Part shown: positions 15,791 to 23,078 of the stretch, one piece after another
Position numbering within the stretch: the stretch's first letter is position 1
How the letters are laid out: each line of letters starts with the position of its first letter
Assembly (NCBI GenBank): GCA_019239775.1
Contig: JAFAZN010000371.1
Coordinates: 1 to 35,883, forward strand
Direction of reading: 5' to 3'
Origin: Chloroflexota bacterium
GTDB lineage: Bacteria > Chloroflexota > UBA6077 > CF-72
DNA length: 35,883 nt
Notes under the pieces: model-generated
Seen by the model: only the letters and a program-made list of their open reading frames with translations
Databases searched by the model: none
What the model was told of the DNA's origin: nothing
Position numbers and translations under genes: made by a program

Positions 15791-16767
15791 GCGTAATTGC
15801 TTGGCGTCGCGTTCCGCTGACCTGCGTCTGTCGGGCCAGTAGAAGACCAGCTGCGCTGGATAGCGACGATGCGGTTCTGCCACTGATCGCCTGGAATACC
15901 GGTGTGCGGAGTCAGATATGACACCGTCGTGAACATCTCGTTCAGCCAGCGGTCGATGGGAATGTACCGATCCTGGCCGAGCCAGAACGACGCCCCCGGG
16001 TCCGGATCGGCCACATAGAACCCCAGCAATTGGGCACCGTTAGGATCTTTCCCCGGGTCCCCGATGGCCCGCACGCCCCGCACCAGCACGTAGTGCAATC
16101 CCTGCCAGATCAACGCGATCGACGGTTCGCGCATCGCCGGATTCGCCAGCAGCCACGCCAAAACGCGCGATCCGGCAACCGGATCGTCATACGCAAAATG
16201 ATCGAATCCCGCGTCCGCCATCCAGTGGCTGGCCGCCGAGGCCACCGCAAACGGTGAGCAGTCCCACTGGTCCACGCTGAAACCCGCGTTGTGCGAGGTC
16301 TCCCAATCCCAGATGGAGCTTTGCAGCGACCGCGTTCCACCGGCGGTGTCGCGGCCCTGTCGGTAGCTCATCCACATCTCCAGATCGGCTGGGTCACACC
16401 AGATCGCGGTGAGCTGCCGCGCGTACGGGATCGCCAGGTCCAGGTCGAACACATCCGCGGAGGTACTCGGTTGGCCCGTGCCCTGGAGGAGATCCGCGCT
16501 GACGTAGCCCACGCCCGCATCGGACGCGACGCGCCACCACGCTCCGCTCGCAGATGGCGCGATCAGGTCCACGAGAGCCCCCACGGCCAGGCTCGTCACG
16601 ACAGGCTGGTCTGTGCCAGGTCCACCTCGGAGATTGGCTGCGTCGCTCGTAACGCTCGCCTGCGTACTCGCTGCCAACGCACTTTGTGCAGCCACCAAGC
16701 TCGGGCCCCCGAGCATTGCGGTGACGCCGAGTCCCGCTGTCGCGCGCATGAAGTGCCGACGTCGCAT
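15787..16767 (-). CDS. Tat-exported SH3b and C39-like (papain-fold) protein
   Basis: A ~326-residue exported protein. The start at 16767 gives a twin-arginine signal (RRRHFMRATAGLGVTAML); a start at 16806 adds 13 residues. A bacterial SH3 domain follows (ASVTSDAANLRGGPGTDQPV through GVGYVSADLLQG, about residues 45-105). The rest resembles a C39-like cysteine peptidase: Cys in RQLTAIWCDPADLEMWMSYR, His in GLHYVLVRGVRAIGD, and Asp in LGFYVADPDPG. The protein may bind the cell wall and cut or process peptides, or be an inactive relative. It is translationally coupled to the DUF488 gene. A dyad element lies just upstream. Confidence 0.78.
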   Translation of the reverse strand: MRRRHFMRATAGLGVTAMLGGPSLVAAQSALAASTQASVTSDAANLRGGPGTDQPVVTSLAVGALVDLIAPSASGAWWRVASDAGVGYVSADLLQGTGQPSTSADVFDLDLAIPYARQLTAIWCDPADLEMWMSYRQGRDTAGGTRSLQSSIWDWETSHNAGFSVDQWDCSPFAVASAASHWMADAGFDHFAYDDPVAGSRVLAWLLANPAMREPSIALIWQGLHYVLVRGVRAIGDPGKDPNGAQLLGFYVADPDPGASFWLGQDRYIPIDRWLNEMFTTVSYLTPHTGIPGDQWQNRIVAIQRSWSSTGPTDAGQRNATPSNYA

Positions 16768-16789
16768 CACCGACCCGTATACAGGACCC

Positions 16790-16844
16790 AGAAGTTCGGC
16801 CGACAAGCCGGTTTGTCACCCGAGACGCAGTCGGCCGAAGTTCT
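16790..16844. repeat. Dyad element, copy 1
   Basis: AGAAGTTCGGCCGAC (16790-16804) and GTCGGCCGAAGTTCT (16830-16844) are inverted repeats matching at 14 of 15 positions, separated by 25 bases. The first 21 bases are identical to 20367-20387. It lies just upstream of the minus-strand SH3/C39-like gene. It could be a regulator site, a hairpin or a small REP-like element. Confidence 0.75.
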
Positions 16845-16885
16845 GAGACAAATGTCTTCCAGGAACGCGGCAGTCAATTCCATAC

Positions 16886-17857
16886 TCACTCGGTGGGTTT
16901 GCGGCCGCGTTCCTGGAAGTACCTGAACAAGCTCGGGTTCATGAAGCTGGTGATGCTGACAATTCCTTCGGCATCGGCCTCAACCACCTGGAGCACCGAC
17001 GGCTCATCGCCTGCGTAAATGCGGAATGCGGGTGCACCGTTCGCGTGCGTCGGCTCGGACCGATACGGCCCACCTCCGCCCGGTCCGGTGACCCATTGGA
17101 AGAACTCCGCAATGGCTTCGCGACCGATGTACCACTCCGGCAAAGGTGGCATGCTGAGCCGCGCATCTGCCTTGAGCAGCGCCAGCAGCTCCTGGACATC
17201 GCCGCGCTCCCAGGCGCCCATATACCGATCGACGAGATTGCGCTCAGCCTCCTGCGTGAGTCGCGGAGAAGTCGGAGTCACCGGCCGTCCGACATTGGCG
17301 CGCGCCCGCTGCAGCACGCTGTGCGTAGCCGCGGTTGAGAGATCGAGAATCTCCGCGACTTCGTCAGTCGACCAACCGAGCACATCCCGCAGCAGAAGCG
17401 CTGCACGCTGGCGGCCGGGCAGCTGCTGCAGGGCGGCCACAAAGGCAAGCTCGATCGACTCTTTGGCCTCATAACGTGCCTCGGGGCCGGGCGATTCGTC
17501 CGCCAGCTCCAGCCAGGCATCGGGCATCGGGTCGAGCCAGGGTGTCTCGGCCGGCACCGGCGGGCCTGGCGTGAACGAGCTGTGTGGCGTCCCGCTCATG
17601 TCCGGCAATGCGCGGCGTGCGCGGCGATCGATCTCGTCGAAGCACGCGTTGGTCGCGATCCGATACAGCCACGCTCTGAGCGACGCACGACCTTCGAACC
17701 GATCCAGCGACCGCCATGCTCGCAGCAATGTCTCTTGCGTGAGATCCTCAGCATCCTGGAGTGACCCGAGCAAGCGATAGCAGTGCACACGCACCGCGTG
17801 CTGATGCGCCTCCACGAGCTGTTGGAACGCGTCGTCGCCCTGAACCTGCGCGGTCAT
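16886..17857 (-). CDS. ECF sigma factor with C-terminal SnoaL-like domain (SigG/TIGR02960-like)
   Basis: A 323-residue extracytoplasmic-function sigma factor. Region 2 is FQQLVEAHQHAVRVHCYRLL with AEDLTQETLLRAWRSLDRFE and LRAWLYRIATNACFDEIDRR; region 4 is LPGRQRAALLLRDVLGWSTD with TAATHSVLQRARA. After about residue 205 comes a SnoaL-like fold (VDRYMGAWERGDVQELLALL, MPPLPEWYIGREAIAEFF) as in SigJ/SigG-type factors, where this domain is thought to modulate activity in place of an anti-sigma factor. No anti-sigma gene is adjacent. It diverges from a YCII gene, with ~125 bases between that must hold both promoters. Confidence 0.92.
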   Translation of the reverse strand: MTAQVQGDDAFQQLVEAHQHAVRVHCYRLLGSLQDAEDLTQETLLRAWRSLDRFEGRASLRAWLYRIATNACFDEIDRRARRALPDMSGTPHSSFTPGPPVPAETPWLDPMPDAWLELADESPGPEARYEAKESIELAFVAALQQLPGRQRAALLLRDVLGWSTDEVAEILDLSTAATHSVLQRARANVGRPVTPTSPRLTQEAERNLVDRYMGAWERGDVQELLALLKADARLSMPPLPEWYIGREAIAEFFQWVTGPGGGGPYRSEPTHANGAPAFRIYAGDEPSVLQVVEADAEGIVSITSFMNPSLFRYFQERGRKPTE

Positions 17858-17982
17858 GCCTTTCCGGCGCCAGTCTATCTATCTATCAACCTATCCACCG
17901 GCATGACCGATGAACTCTGGCCTGCTTCGCCGTCTCCTCTAGTGCCGGTCGGAACGCCGGCGAAAAGGAGAATCCGCCGCTC

Positions 17983-18333
17983 ATGTCGAAGTTCATGGTC
18001 CTGCTGTATGCCAACGAATCCGCTCTGCCTCGGCCCGGCACACCCGAGTTCGAGGCCCAGAACGCCGCGTACGGTGCCGTGTTCGAGAATTTCTCGAAGC
18101 GTGGAGTATTCGTCTCCGGCGATCCGCTGAGTCCGAGCTCAGCCGCGACTCAGGTGCGGGTGCGCAACGGTCAGTCTGCGAATGCGTCGGGGCCGGCGAC
18201 GAGCGGCGCCGAGCAGCTCATCGGCTACTACGTGCTGGACTGCCAATCGCCGCAAGAGGCGATCGATCTCGCCGCCACCATTCCATGCGCTCAGGTCGGA
18301 ACGGTGGAGGTGCGCCCCGTCTTACAGACGTAG
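17983..18333 (+). CDS. YCII/DGPF-domain protein
   Basis: A 116-residue ferredoxin-like-fold protein (SKFMVLLYANESALPRPGTP, ENFSKRGVFVSGDPLSPSSA, AEQLIGYYVLDCQSPQEAID, VGTVEVRPVLQT) of the YCII/DGPF family. Family members are often encoded next to ECF sigma factors and their biochemical role is unclear. Here it diverges from the SigG-like gene. An AAAAGGAG ribosome site lies about ten bases before the ATG, in contrast to several leaderless-looking genes in the window. Confidence 0.85.
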   Translation: MSKFMVLLYANESALPRPGTPEFEAQNAAYGAVFENFSKRGVFVSGDPLSPSSAATQVRVRNGQSANASGPATSGAEQLIGYYVLDCQSPQEAIDLAATIPCAQVGTVEVRPVLQT

Positions 18334-18354
18334 CCCAGCGCAACCGAGCCTGCC

Positions 18355-18830
18355 CGTCCCGCCGGGAAGCCGAAAGCGTGCTTCCTGGCGACCGCGGTCG
18401 GAGATGCTTCGGACTACATCCGCGCCGCCTATGCCGCGCTCAGCGAACTGGACATACGCACGAATGCTGGGAGGCCGGCGTCGTGTTGGGCGGTGTCTCG
18501 GATGGTTCGCTGTGTTGGCACATCGGCGGAACGACGGACTCGTTCGGTCCGCGGCTGCAGCCCGTGACCAATGGCCTGGGCTGGCTGTCTTACGCCAACG
18601 GCGTGCACTACGATTCCGAACCGCAGCGTCGCCCCTTGCTTCACAAGCTCATCCGTGAAGGGCTGCTGCCAGCTTCGTATTCGACCGACGACGGCGTGGG
18701 CCTGATCTACCGCGGTACCGAGATGACCGAAACTGTGACGGTAACGAATGGCAAGGCGGCATACTTTGCCGAGCTCACCGCGGCTGGCGAGGTGCGCGAA
18801 ACGTGCATCGTCCCGCGGTTACTGTCCTGA
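18355..18830 (+). pseudogene. Broken peptidase E (S51 family)
   Basis: Two pieces of one gene lie in different frames. The first (18355 to about 18455) reads GKPKACFLATAVGDASDYIR and AAYAALSELD, matching the N-terminal part of peptidase E-like proteins. The second (about 18465-18830) reads EAGVVLGGVSDGSLCWHIGG, TTDSFGPRLQPVTNGLG, NGVHYDSEPQRRPLLHKLI and VGLIYRGTEMTE, the family's C-terminal half with the nucleophile Ser (SDGS instead of the usual SAGS). Roughly 60 residues between them, including the GGGN segment, are missing, as is the first ~25 residues. The gene was thus deleted internally and frameshifted. The last 12 bases overlap the convergent small membrane gene. Confidence 0.8.
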
Positions 18831-19079
18831 TCCATTGCCGCTGCGCCGATATTCGCGGGTGCCGGTGCGCGGGTCTTCCCACACCTGGATCAACTCACCG
18901 GTGGTCGGGTCCTGGAACTTCTCGCCGGTGGGCTGCAGCCCGCTTGGATTGGTGGATTTGGGCTTGTAGCCGCTTCGTTCGAAGAGCACCGCGGCGCCCA
19001 GGACGGCCGCATCGACCAGCAACCACCACGCCGGCACCCCGGCCACGCTGACCAGCACGAGACCCAGCACCAGGAGCAA
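18819..19079 (-). CDS. Small membrane-anchored protein
   Basis: An 86-residue protein with one or two N-terminal membrane helices (LLVLGLVLVSVAGV, PAWWLLVDAAVLGAAVLF) and a polar C-terminal tail (TGEKFQDPTTGELIQVWEDP, RTGTREYRRSG). The start is uncertain: TTG at 19079 is the first standard start, but the hydrophobic reading goes on upstream to the end of the YbjQ gene, so a CTG nearer that gene is possible. It is the last gene of the epimerase-YbjQ operon. No named family recognised. Confidence 0.6.
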   Translation of the reverse strand: MLLVLGLVLVSVAGVPAWWLLVDAAVLGAAVLFERSGYKPKSTNPSGLQPTGEKFQDPTTGELIQVWEDPRTGTREYRRSGNGSGQ

Positions 19080-19111
19080 AGCGCTGGCCAGCAGGATGGC
19101 GCGGCGGAGGT

Positions 19112-19432
19112 TCAGGCAGGCTCCACGACAACGGCCGTGCCATAGGCCACGATCTCGGACATCGTCTGACCGATCTCCGAACTGTCGAAGCGCATCATCA
19201 CGACCGCGTTCGCGCCGACGGTCGTGGCGTTGGCGACCATCCGATCCACGGCATGGCGGCGCGCTTCCTCCAGCAGTTGCGTGTACTCGGTGATTTCGCC
19301 GCCCGCCAACGAACGCACGCCGGCCATGATGTTCCCGCCCAGCCCGCGGCTGCGAACCACGACTCCAAACACCTGGCCTTTGACCTCACACACCCGCTGC
19401 CCGGGCACGTTCTCAGTGGTCACAACCAACAT
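19112..19432 (-). CDS. YbjQ/UPF0145 family protein
   Basis: A 106-residue protein with the family pattern VVTTENVPGQRVCEVKGQVF, VVVRSRGLGGNIMAGVRSLA, GGEITEYTQLLEEARRHAVD, ATTVGANAVVMMRFDSSEIG and MSEIVAYGTAVVVE. YbjQ proteins are small homo-oligomers sometimes annotated as heavy-metal binding; their role is not proven. It starts 17 bases after the epimerase stop, in the same direction, and is followed by the small membrane gene, so the three form an operon. Confidence 0.9.
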   Translation of the reverse strand: MLVVTTENVPGQRVCEVKGQVFGVVVRSRGLGGNIMAGVRSLAGGEITEYTQLLEEARRHAVDRMVANATTVGANAVVMMRFDSSEIGQTMSEIVAYGTAVVVEPA

Positions 19433-19449
19433 GGTCCCGGCAGTCCAGT

Positions 19450-20352
19450 CTAACGTTCGGTGCCGAGCCGGCCGCGGTCGCCCGCGCCGGTCAGCAACCG
19501 CCGAATATCGTCGGCGTACTTCACTTCGGAGTCGTCCTCAGGCGCGTAGCCAATCACGCTGCGGGCATTGGTGATGCTCCAGAACGCCCGCGTATTGTTC
19601 GAGATGCCGTAGAAGATTTGAAACGGAACTTCCCACTCGTCTTCAAGCGGTCCAACCTCGATGGAGCGCACTACCAGCTGCTGCAGGTCGCGTGCGCTGA
19701 GATACGCGCCCAGATCGCGTTTGTATTGGGCTGGCCGGTCGACGAACTCCGCCGCGTCAACTTCACGTGGCGCGCCAATCCGCAGCTGCACCATCTCGAG
19801 TTTGCGCCCGAACGCACCACACGCGTACATCCAGCCGAGCGCTTCGTAGGCGATCTTGGCCCAGCCATAGTAGTTATCTGACCTGGGCAGATCTCTGGGA
19901 CCGATCGCATCGATTCTGCGTTCGTGGAGCAGCGGCTCCCACCAGTCCGCGGCGTGGTTCGAGCTGGCCACCACCACACGGCGCACGCCATGGTCCAGTG
20001 CGAAGCGAAACACGCGTTCGGCCATGTCGACATTGGGCCGCTCTTCGAGATAGCTCTTGTCCTGGCCGGTGACCGTTTTCCCGGGTGGCCGCCAGTAGCC
20101 AAGATGCACCACCGCATCCACACCTTCGAAATGGCCTGCAAGCGGCGTTGGATCTTCTGCCAGAAAGTCGGCAACCTGGGCGCCCGCGACTGGCTGGCCG
20201 CCGGCGTCGGTGGTCCGCACATCCAGCAGCACCAGGTCGTAGCGCTCACGGAACACCGGTAGCAGTTGCGAAGCGATATACCCCGTGGCGCCGGTCACCA
20301 GTACGCGCCGACGCGCGCTCGCCTCAGGTAAGCGCCCCGATGTCGTCATCAT
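19450..20352 (-). CDS. NAD-dependent epimerase/dehydratase (extended SDR)
   Basis: A 300-residue extended SDR. The NAD motif is VLVTGATGYIASQLLPVF, the acidic residue at the end of strand 2 is in LVLLDVRTTD, the catalytic Tyr-Lys pair is in NYYGWAKIAYEALGWMYA, and the Ser is in VVVASSNHAADWW. The pattern, with the SSNHA segment and RIGAPRE, resembles uronate dehydrogenase-like proteins; the substrate is probably a nucleotide sugar or sugar acid. It heads a three-gene operon. TAGGAT ends nine bases before the ATG, and a dyad element begins there, so expression may be controlled from that site. Confidence 0.88.
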   Translation of the reverse strand: MMTTSGRLPEASARRRVLVTGATGYIASQLLPVFRERYDLVLLDVRTTDAGGQPVAGAQVADFLAEDPTPLAGHFEGVDAVVHLGYWRPPGKTVTGQDKSYLEERPNVDMAERVFRFALDHGVRRVVVASSNHAADWWEPLLHERRIDAIGPRDLPRSDNYYGWAKIAYEALGWMYACGAFGRKLEMVQLRIGAPREVDAAEFVDRPAQYKRDLGAYLSARDLQQLVVRSIEVGPLEDEWEVPFQIFYGISNNTRAFWSITNARSVIGYAPEDDSEVKYADDIRRLLTGAGDRGRLGTER

Positions 20353-20366
20353 CGAGAGTCCATCCT

Positions 20367-20426
20367 AGAAGTTCGGCCGACAAGCCGCTACGCACCACGA
20401 GTCGCAGTGGCCTGGATAAAACTTCT
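20367..20426. repeat. Dyad element, copy 2
   Basis: The first 21 bases (AGAAGTTCGGCCGACAAGCCG, given here as two parts AGAAGTTCGG and CCGACAAGCCG) are identical to copy 1. After a diverged stretch, CGAGTCGCAGTGGCC matches CGAGACGCAGTCGGCC of copy 1, and the element ends in AACTTCT, the complement of its first seven bases. It lies between the divergent epimerase and LLM genes, touching the possible -10 of the epimerase gene. Confidence 0.65.
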
Positions 20427-20483
20427 GGCACGGAAACCCACTAGCCTCAGAGGCATGCACCACCGCCTCTGCCACGTGACGTT

Positions 20484-21386
20484 ATGAACGTCGGCGCGAT
20501 TGTTCGTCTCGGTCCTCAGTCACCTGGCGGCAGCCCACCCGGATACGCCGCCATTCGCGAGATGGCACAGCACATGGAGCAAGGCGCCGGGCTCGATTCG
20601 ATCTGGCTGTACGACCATCTCCTGTACCGCCGGCAAGGCGAACCGACCGACGGCATCTGGGAATGCTGGACCATGCTGTCTGCGCTGGCCGAAGCGACCA
20701 CGCGCGTGGCCCTCGGCACGGTCGTGATGTGCACGCCGTTTCGCAATCCCGCGTTGCTGGCCAAGATGGCGGCAACACTGGACGAGGTCTCGAATGGTCG
20801 ATTCACCCTTGGCGTTGGAGCAGGTTGGCACCAGCCCGAGTTCGACGCCTTCGGCGTGCCGTTCGATCACCGTGTAGGTCGGTTCGAAGAGGCGCTGCAG
20901 ATCATCGCACCGCTGCTGCGCACCGGCCGCGTCGACTTTCACGGTCGCTACTACCAGGCGCCCGACTGCGAGATCATCCCACGTGGGCCTCGGGCTGGCG
21001 GACCACCGCTGCTGGTTGCTGGCATACGACCGCGCATGCTGGCGCTGACGGCACAATACGCGGACGCCTGGAACACAGCCTGGCACACCGACGCGGCGTC
21101 AGCTGCGGTACGGCTCGACGGTATGCGCAGCGCATGTGCCGACGCGCGCCGCGACCCAGCCAGCCTGCGGCTTACGGTGTGCGTAACCCTCGCGTTCCCT
21201 GAGCTGGGCGAGCAGACTCCGCCAACCGCCCTGACTGGAACCACCGAGCAGTTAGCGGAGTCCCTGCAGGAATACACCGACCTCGGCGTGTCGGAGATCA
21301 TCTTCGACGTAAACCCCTACACACCCCAGGCTTTCGACCGCCTTGCCCAAGCCATCAGCCGCTTTCGTAATGAAGTCCGCGTGTGA
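20484..21386 (+). CDS. LLM-class F420-dependent oxidoreductase
   Basis: A 300-residue luciferase-like monooxygenase-fold enzyme. Typical segments are NVGAIVRLGPQSPGGSPPGY, DSIWLYDHLLYRR, TRVALGTVVMCTPFRNPALL, AKMAATLDEVSNGRFTLGVG followed by AGWHQPEFDAFG, RVGRFEEALQIIAPLLRTG and GPRAGGPPLLVAG. The short, insertion-poor form fits the F420-dependent branch rather than the FMN-dependent one; the cofactor is inference. Its last 17 bases overlap the TenA start, so the two are co-expressed and may act on related compounds. Confidence 0.9.
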   Translation: MNVGAIVRLGPQSPGGSPPGYAAIREMAQHMEQGAGLDSIWLYDHLLYRRQGEPTDGIWECWTMLSALAEATTRVALGTVVMCTPFRNPALLAKMAATLDEVSNGRFTLGVGAGWHQPEFDAFGVPFDHRVGRFEEALQIIAPLLRTGRVDFHGRYYQAPDCEIIPRGPRAGGPPLLVAGIRPRMLALTAQYADAWNTAWHTDAASAAVRLDGMRSACADARRDPASLRLTVCVTLAFPELGEQTPPTALTGTTEQLAESLQEYTDLGVSEIIFDVNPYTPQAFDRLAQAISRFRNEVRV

Positions 21387-22014
21387 GGTGACCAGTTCGG
21401 CCGAGGATCTGTGGGCGGCAAACGCGGACCTGGCTGAGGCGTGCCTCGAAAGCGCCTTTGTGCGCGGTCTGGCCGATGGTTCCCTACCAGTCGACTCCTT
21501 CCGAGCCTACGTAGCTCAGGACGCGTACTTCCTCGATGCGTTCGCTCGAGCGTACGCATTGGCCCTGGCTCGGAGCCCCGATCGCTATGGCCTGGAGGCA
21601 TTTTCTAGCCTCATCAGCGGAGTGATCGACGAATTGAAACTGCACGCTGCCTATGCGAAACGGTGGCAGGTCGACCTCACTCACACCCAGCCAGCCGAAG
21701 CCACGCTCGCCTACACGAACTTCTTGCTGGCGACCGCCAGCCTGCGCAGCGTCGGCGCAACGTGCGCCGCGATGACTCCCTGCATGCGGCTGTACGCCTA
21801 CCTGGGCCAGCAGCTCTCAACTTTTGACACCGAGTCCAACCCGTACCGGGAGTGGATCAAAACCTACGCGGCCGCGGAGTTCGAGTCGCTCGCGGTGCAA
21901 CTGGAGCAACTCTTGAACCGCTACAGCGTGAGCCCCGCCACCGAAGCGGCCGCCTACCGCCAGGCGATGCACCCCGAGCTCGCGTTCTTCGAGGCGCACG
22001 CCCCACCGCACTAA
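21370..22014 (+). CDS. tenA: TenA family protein (thiaminase II/aminopyrimidine aminohydrolase)
   Basis: A 214-residue all-helical TenA-type protein that would hydrolyse aminopyrimidine breakdown products of thiamine for salvage. Key residues fit: Asp and Tyr in YVAQDAYFLDAFARAYALA, Glu in SGVIDELKLH, the Cys nucleophile in AAMTPCMRLYAYLG, Tyr in NPYREWIKTYAAAEFESL and Glu in QAMHPELAFFEAH. The ATG at 21370 is used, overlapping the LLM gene; an earlier start at 21343 is less likely. No other thi gene or TPP riboswitch is in view. The last 32 bases, with the stop codon, are repeated in tandem downstream. Confidence 0.9.
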   Translation: MKSACEVTSSAEDLWAANADLAEACLESAFVRGLADGSLPVDSFRAYVAQDAYFLDAFARAYALALARSPDRYGLEAFSSLISGVIDELKLHAAYAKRWQVDLTHTQPAEATLAYTNFLLATASLRSVGATCAAMTPCMRLYAYLGQQLSTFDTESNPYREWIKTYAAAEFESLAVQLEQLLNRYSVSPATEAAAYRQAMHPELAFFEAHAPPH

Positions 22015-22121
22015 CGTGCTTCGAGCCGCCCGCCCCACTGCACTAACGTTCTTCGAGCCGCCCGCCTCCGTACTCCGCCTCCGTCCTAACGTTCTTTGAG
22101 GCGCACGCCCTTCCGCACTAA
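21983..22121. repeat. Tandem copies of the 3' end of tenA
   Basis: Four units begin CGTTCTTCGAGGCGCACG or close variants and end in CACTAA or CCTAA: 21983-22014 (the true gene end), 22015-22046, 22047-22089 and 22090-22121. Three are 32 bases and one is 43. As 32 is not a multiple of three and each copy ends in TAA, the extra copies are not translated. Confidence 0.9.
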
Positions 22122-22241
22122 CTCGCTGGTTTGCGCCAGAGGCGTCTGGGCAGCACCACCTCCGTGATCACAACCTCCCGCACGGGAAACATCGCTGGTC
22201 GTTACTGTGAACACCGTTAGTTCCAGCAAATTCTGTAAGTC

Positions 22242-22262
22242 CAGACTACAGGTGTTAGTCTG
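22242..22262. promoter_or_regulatory. Probable TetR operator
   Basis: CAGACTA (22242-22248) and TAGTCTG (22256-22262) are perfect inverted repeats seven bases apart, 14 bases before the ATG of the TetR-family gene. The right arm contains TAGTCT, which could be the -10 hexamer. Binding here would give autorepression. Confidence 0.6.
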
Positions 22263-22275
22263 TCACCACAGGCCG

Positions 22276-22989
22276 ATGCCACGCTCCAGGCCCCCGCACT
22301 CAGTACTTTGGGAGGTGCCGTCACGCCCAAGGCCCACCCTCACGCGTGACGATCTCGTTCGCGCCGCCCTCGCCTTGCTCGACGAAGCTGGTTTCGACGG
22401 CCTCACAATGCGCAATCTCGCCGAACGCCTCGGGGTGCAAGCGGCCTCCCTCTACAACCACGTGCGCGACAAGCGCGAGGTGCTCGCGCTCCTCGCCGAC
22501 GCGATCATGGCAGAAGTTCCGCCGCCTGAAAGCGCGGATGCGCCCTGGCACGATGCGCTGTACTGGCTGGCCTGTGACTATCGCCGTGCGCTCTTGACGC
22601 ATCGTGACGCCGCGCGGCTGCTGAGCGAGACCACGCCGCTCGGACCAGGACCAAACCGCCTGCGCGTGCTGGATGACCTGGTGGGCATTCTGCGTGGGGC
22701 CGGCTTCGCAGGCGAAGCTGCCGCCGATGCGGCATGGCTGTGCAACACCTTCGTCACGGGCTTTGTCCTCGAAGAGCAGACGCAGCTTGTCTCGTCGGAT
22801 GATGCCGCTGCAGGGGAGCGGCAGGCCGACGTCGCCGGCTGGCTGAGTCAGCTTCCGCTCGAGCACTACCCCAACGTGTTGGCCGTCGCCGGTCCACTGA
22901 TCGATGGCGAGACTGATCGGCGCTTCCTGTTCGGGCTGAACACAGTGCTCGATGGCCTCGAGCTGCGGCTCTCTACATCTCGAGGATGA
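22276..22989 (+). CDS. TetR/AcrR-family transcriptional regulator
   Basis: A 237-residue repressor. The N-terminal helix-turn-helix is LTRDDLVRAALALLDEAGFD, LTMRNLAERLGVQAASLYNH then VRDKREVLALLADAIMAEV; the C-terminal part resembles the TetR_C ligand-binding domain (WLACDYRRALLTHRDAARLL, ETTPLGPGPNRLRVLDDLVG, AAWLCNTFVTGFVLEEQ, FLFGLNTVLDGLELRL). The ATG at 22276 is preferred over 22207 since the longer start would place the palindromic operator inside the gene. The membrane-protein gene 90 bases downstream is a possible target. The ligand is unknown. Confidence 0.9.
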   Translation: MPRSRPPHSVLWEVPSRPRPTLTRDDLVRAALALLDEAGFDGLTMRNLAERLGVQAASLYNHVRDKREVLALLADAIMAEVPPPESADAPWHDALYWLACDYRRALLTHRDAARLLSETTPLGPGPNRLRVLDDLVGILRGAGFAGEAAADAAWLCNTFVTGFVLEEQTQLVSSDDAAAGERQADVAGWLSQLPLEHYPNVLAVAGPLIDGETDRRFLFGLNTVLDGLELRLSTSRG

Positions 22990-23078
22990 CGCCGGGTTCG
23001 GGATCATTCTCGCGGCGGAGCCGAAAGCATTCGCGCGGCTGACGAGTGCACGCCAGCTCCAGCCCTACGCTGGCTGAC

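Noticed and set aside
20430..21370. TPP riboswitch linked to tenA
   Set aside because: tenA overlaps the LLM gene and no THI-box-like sequence was seen upstream of the pair.
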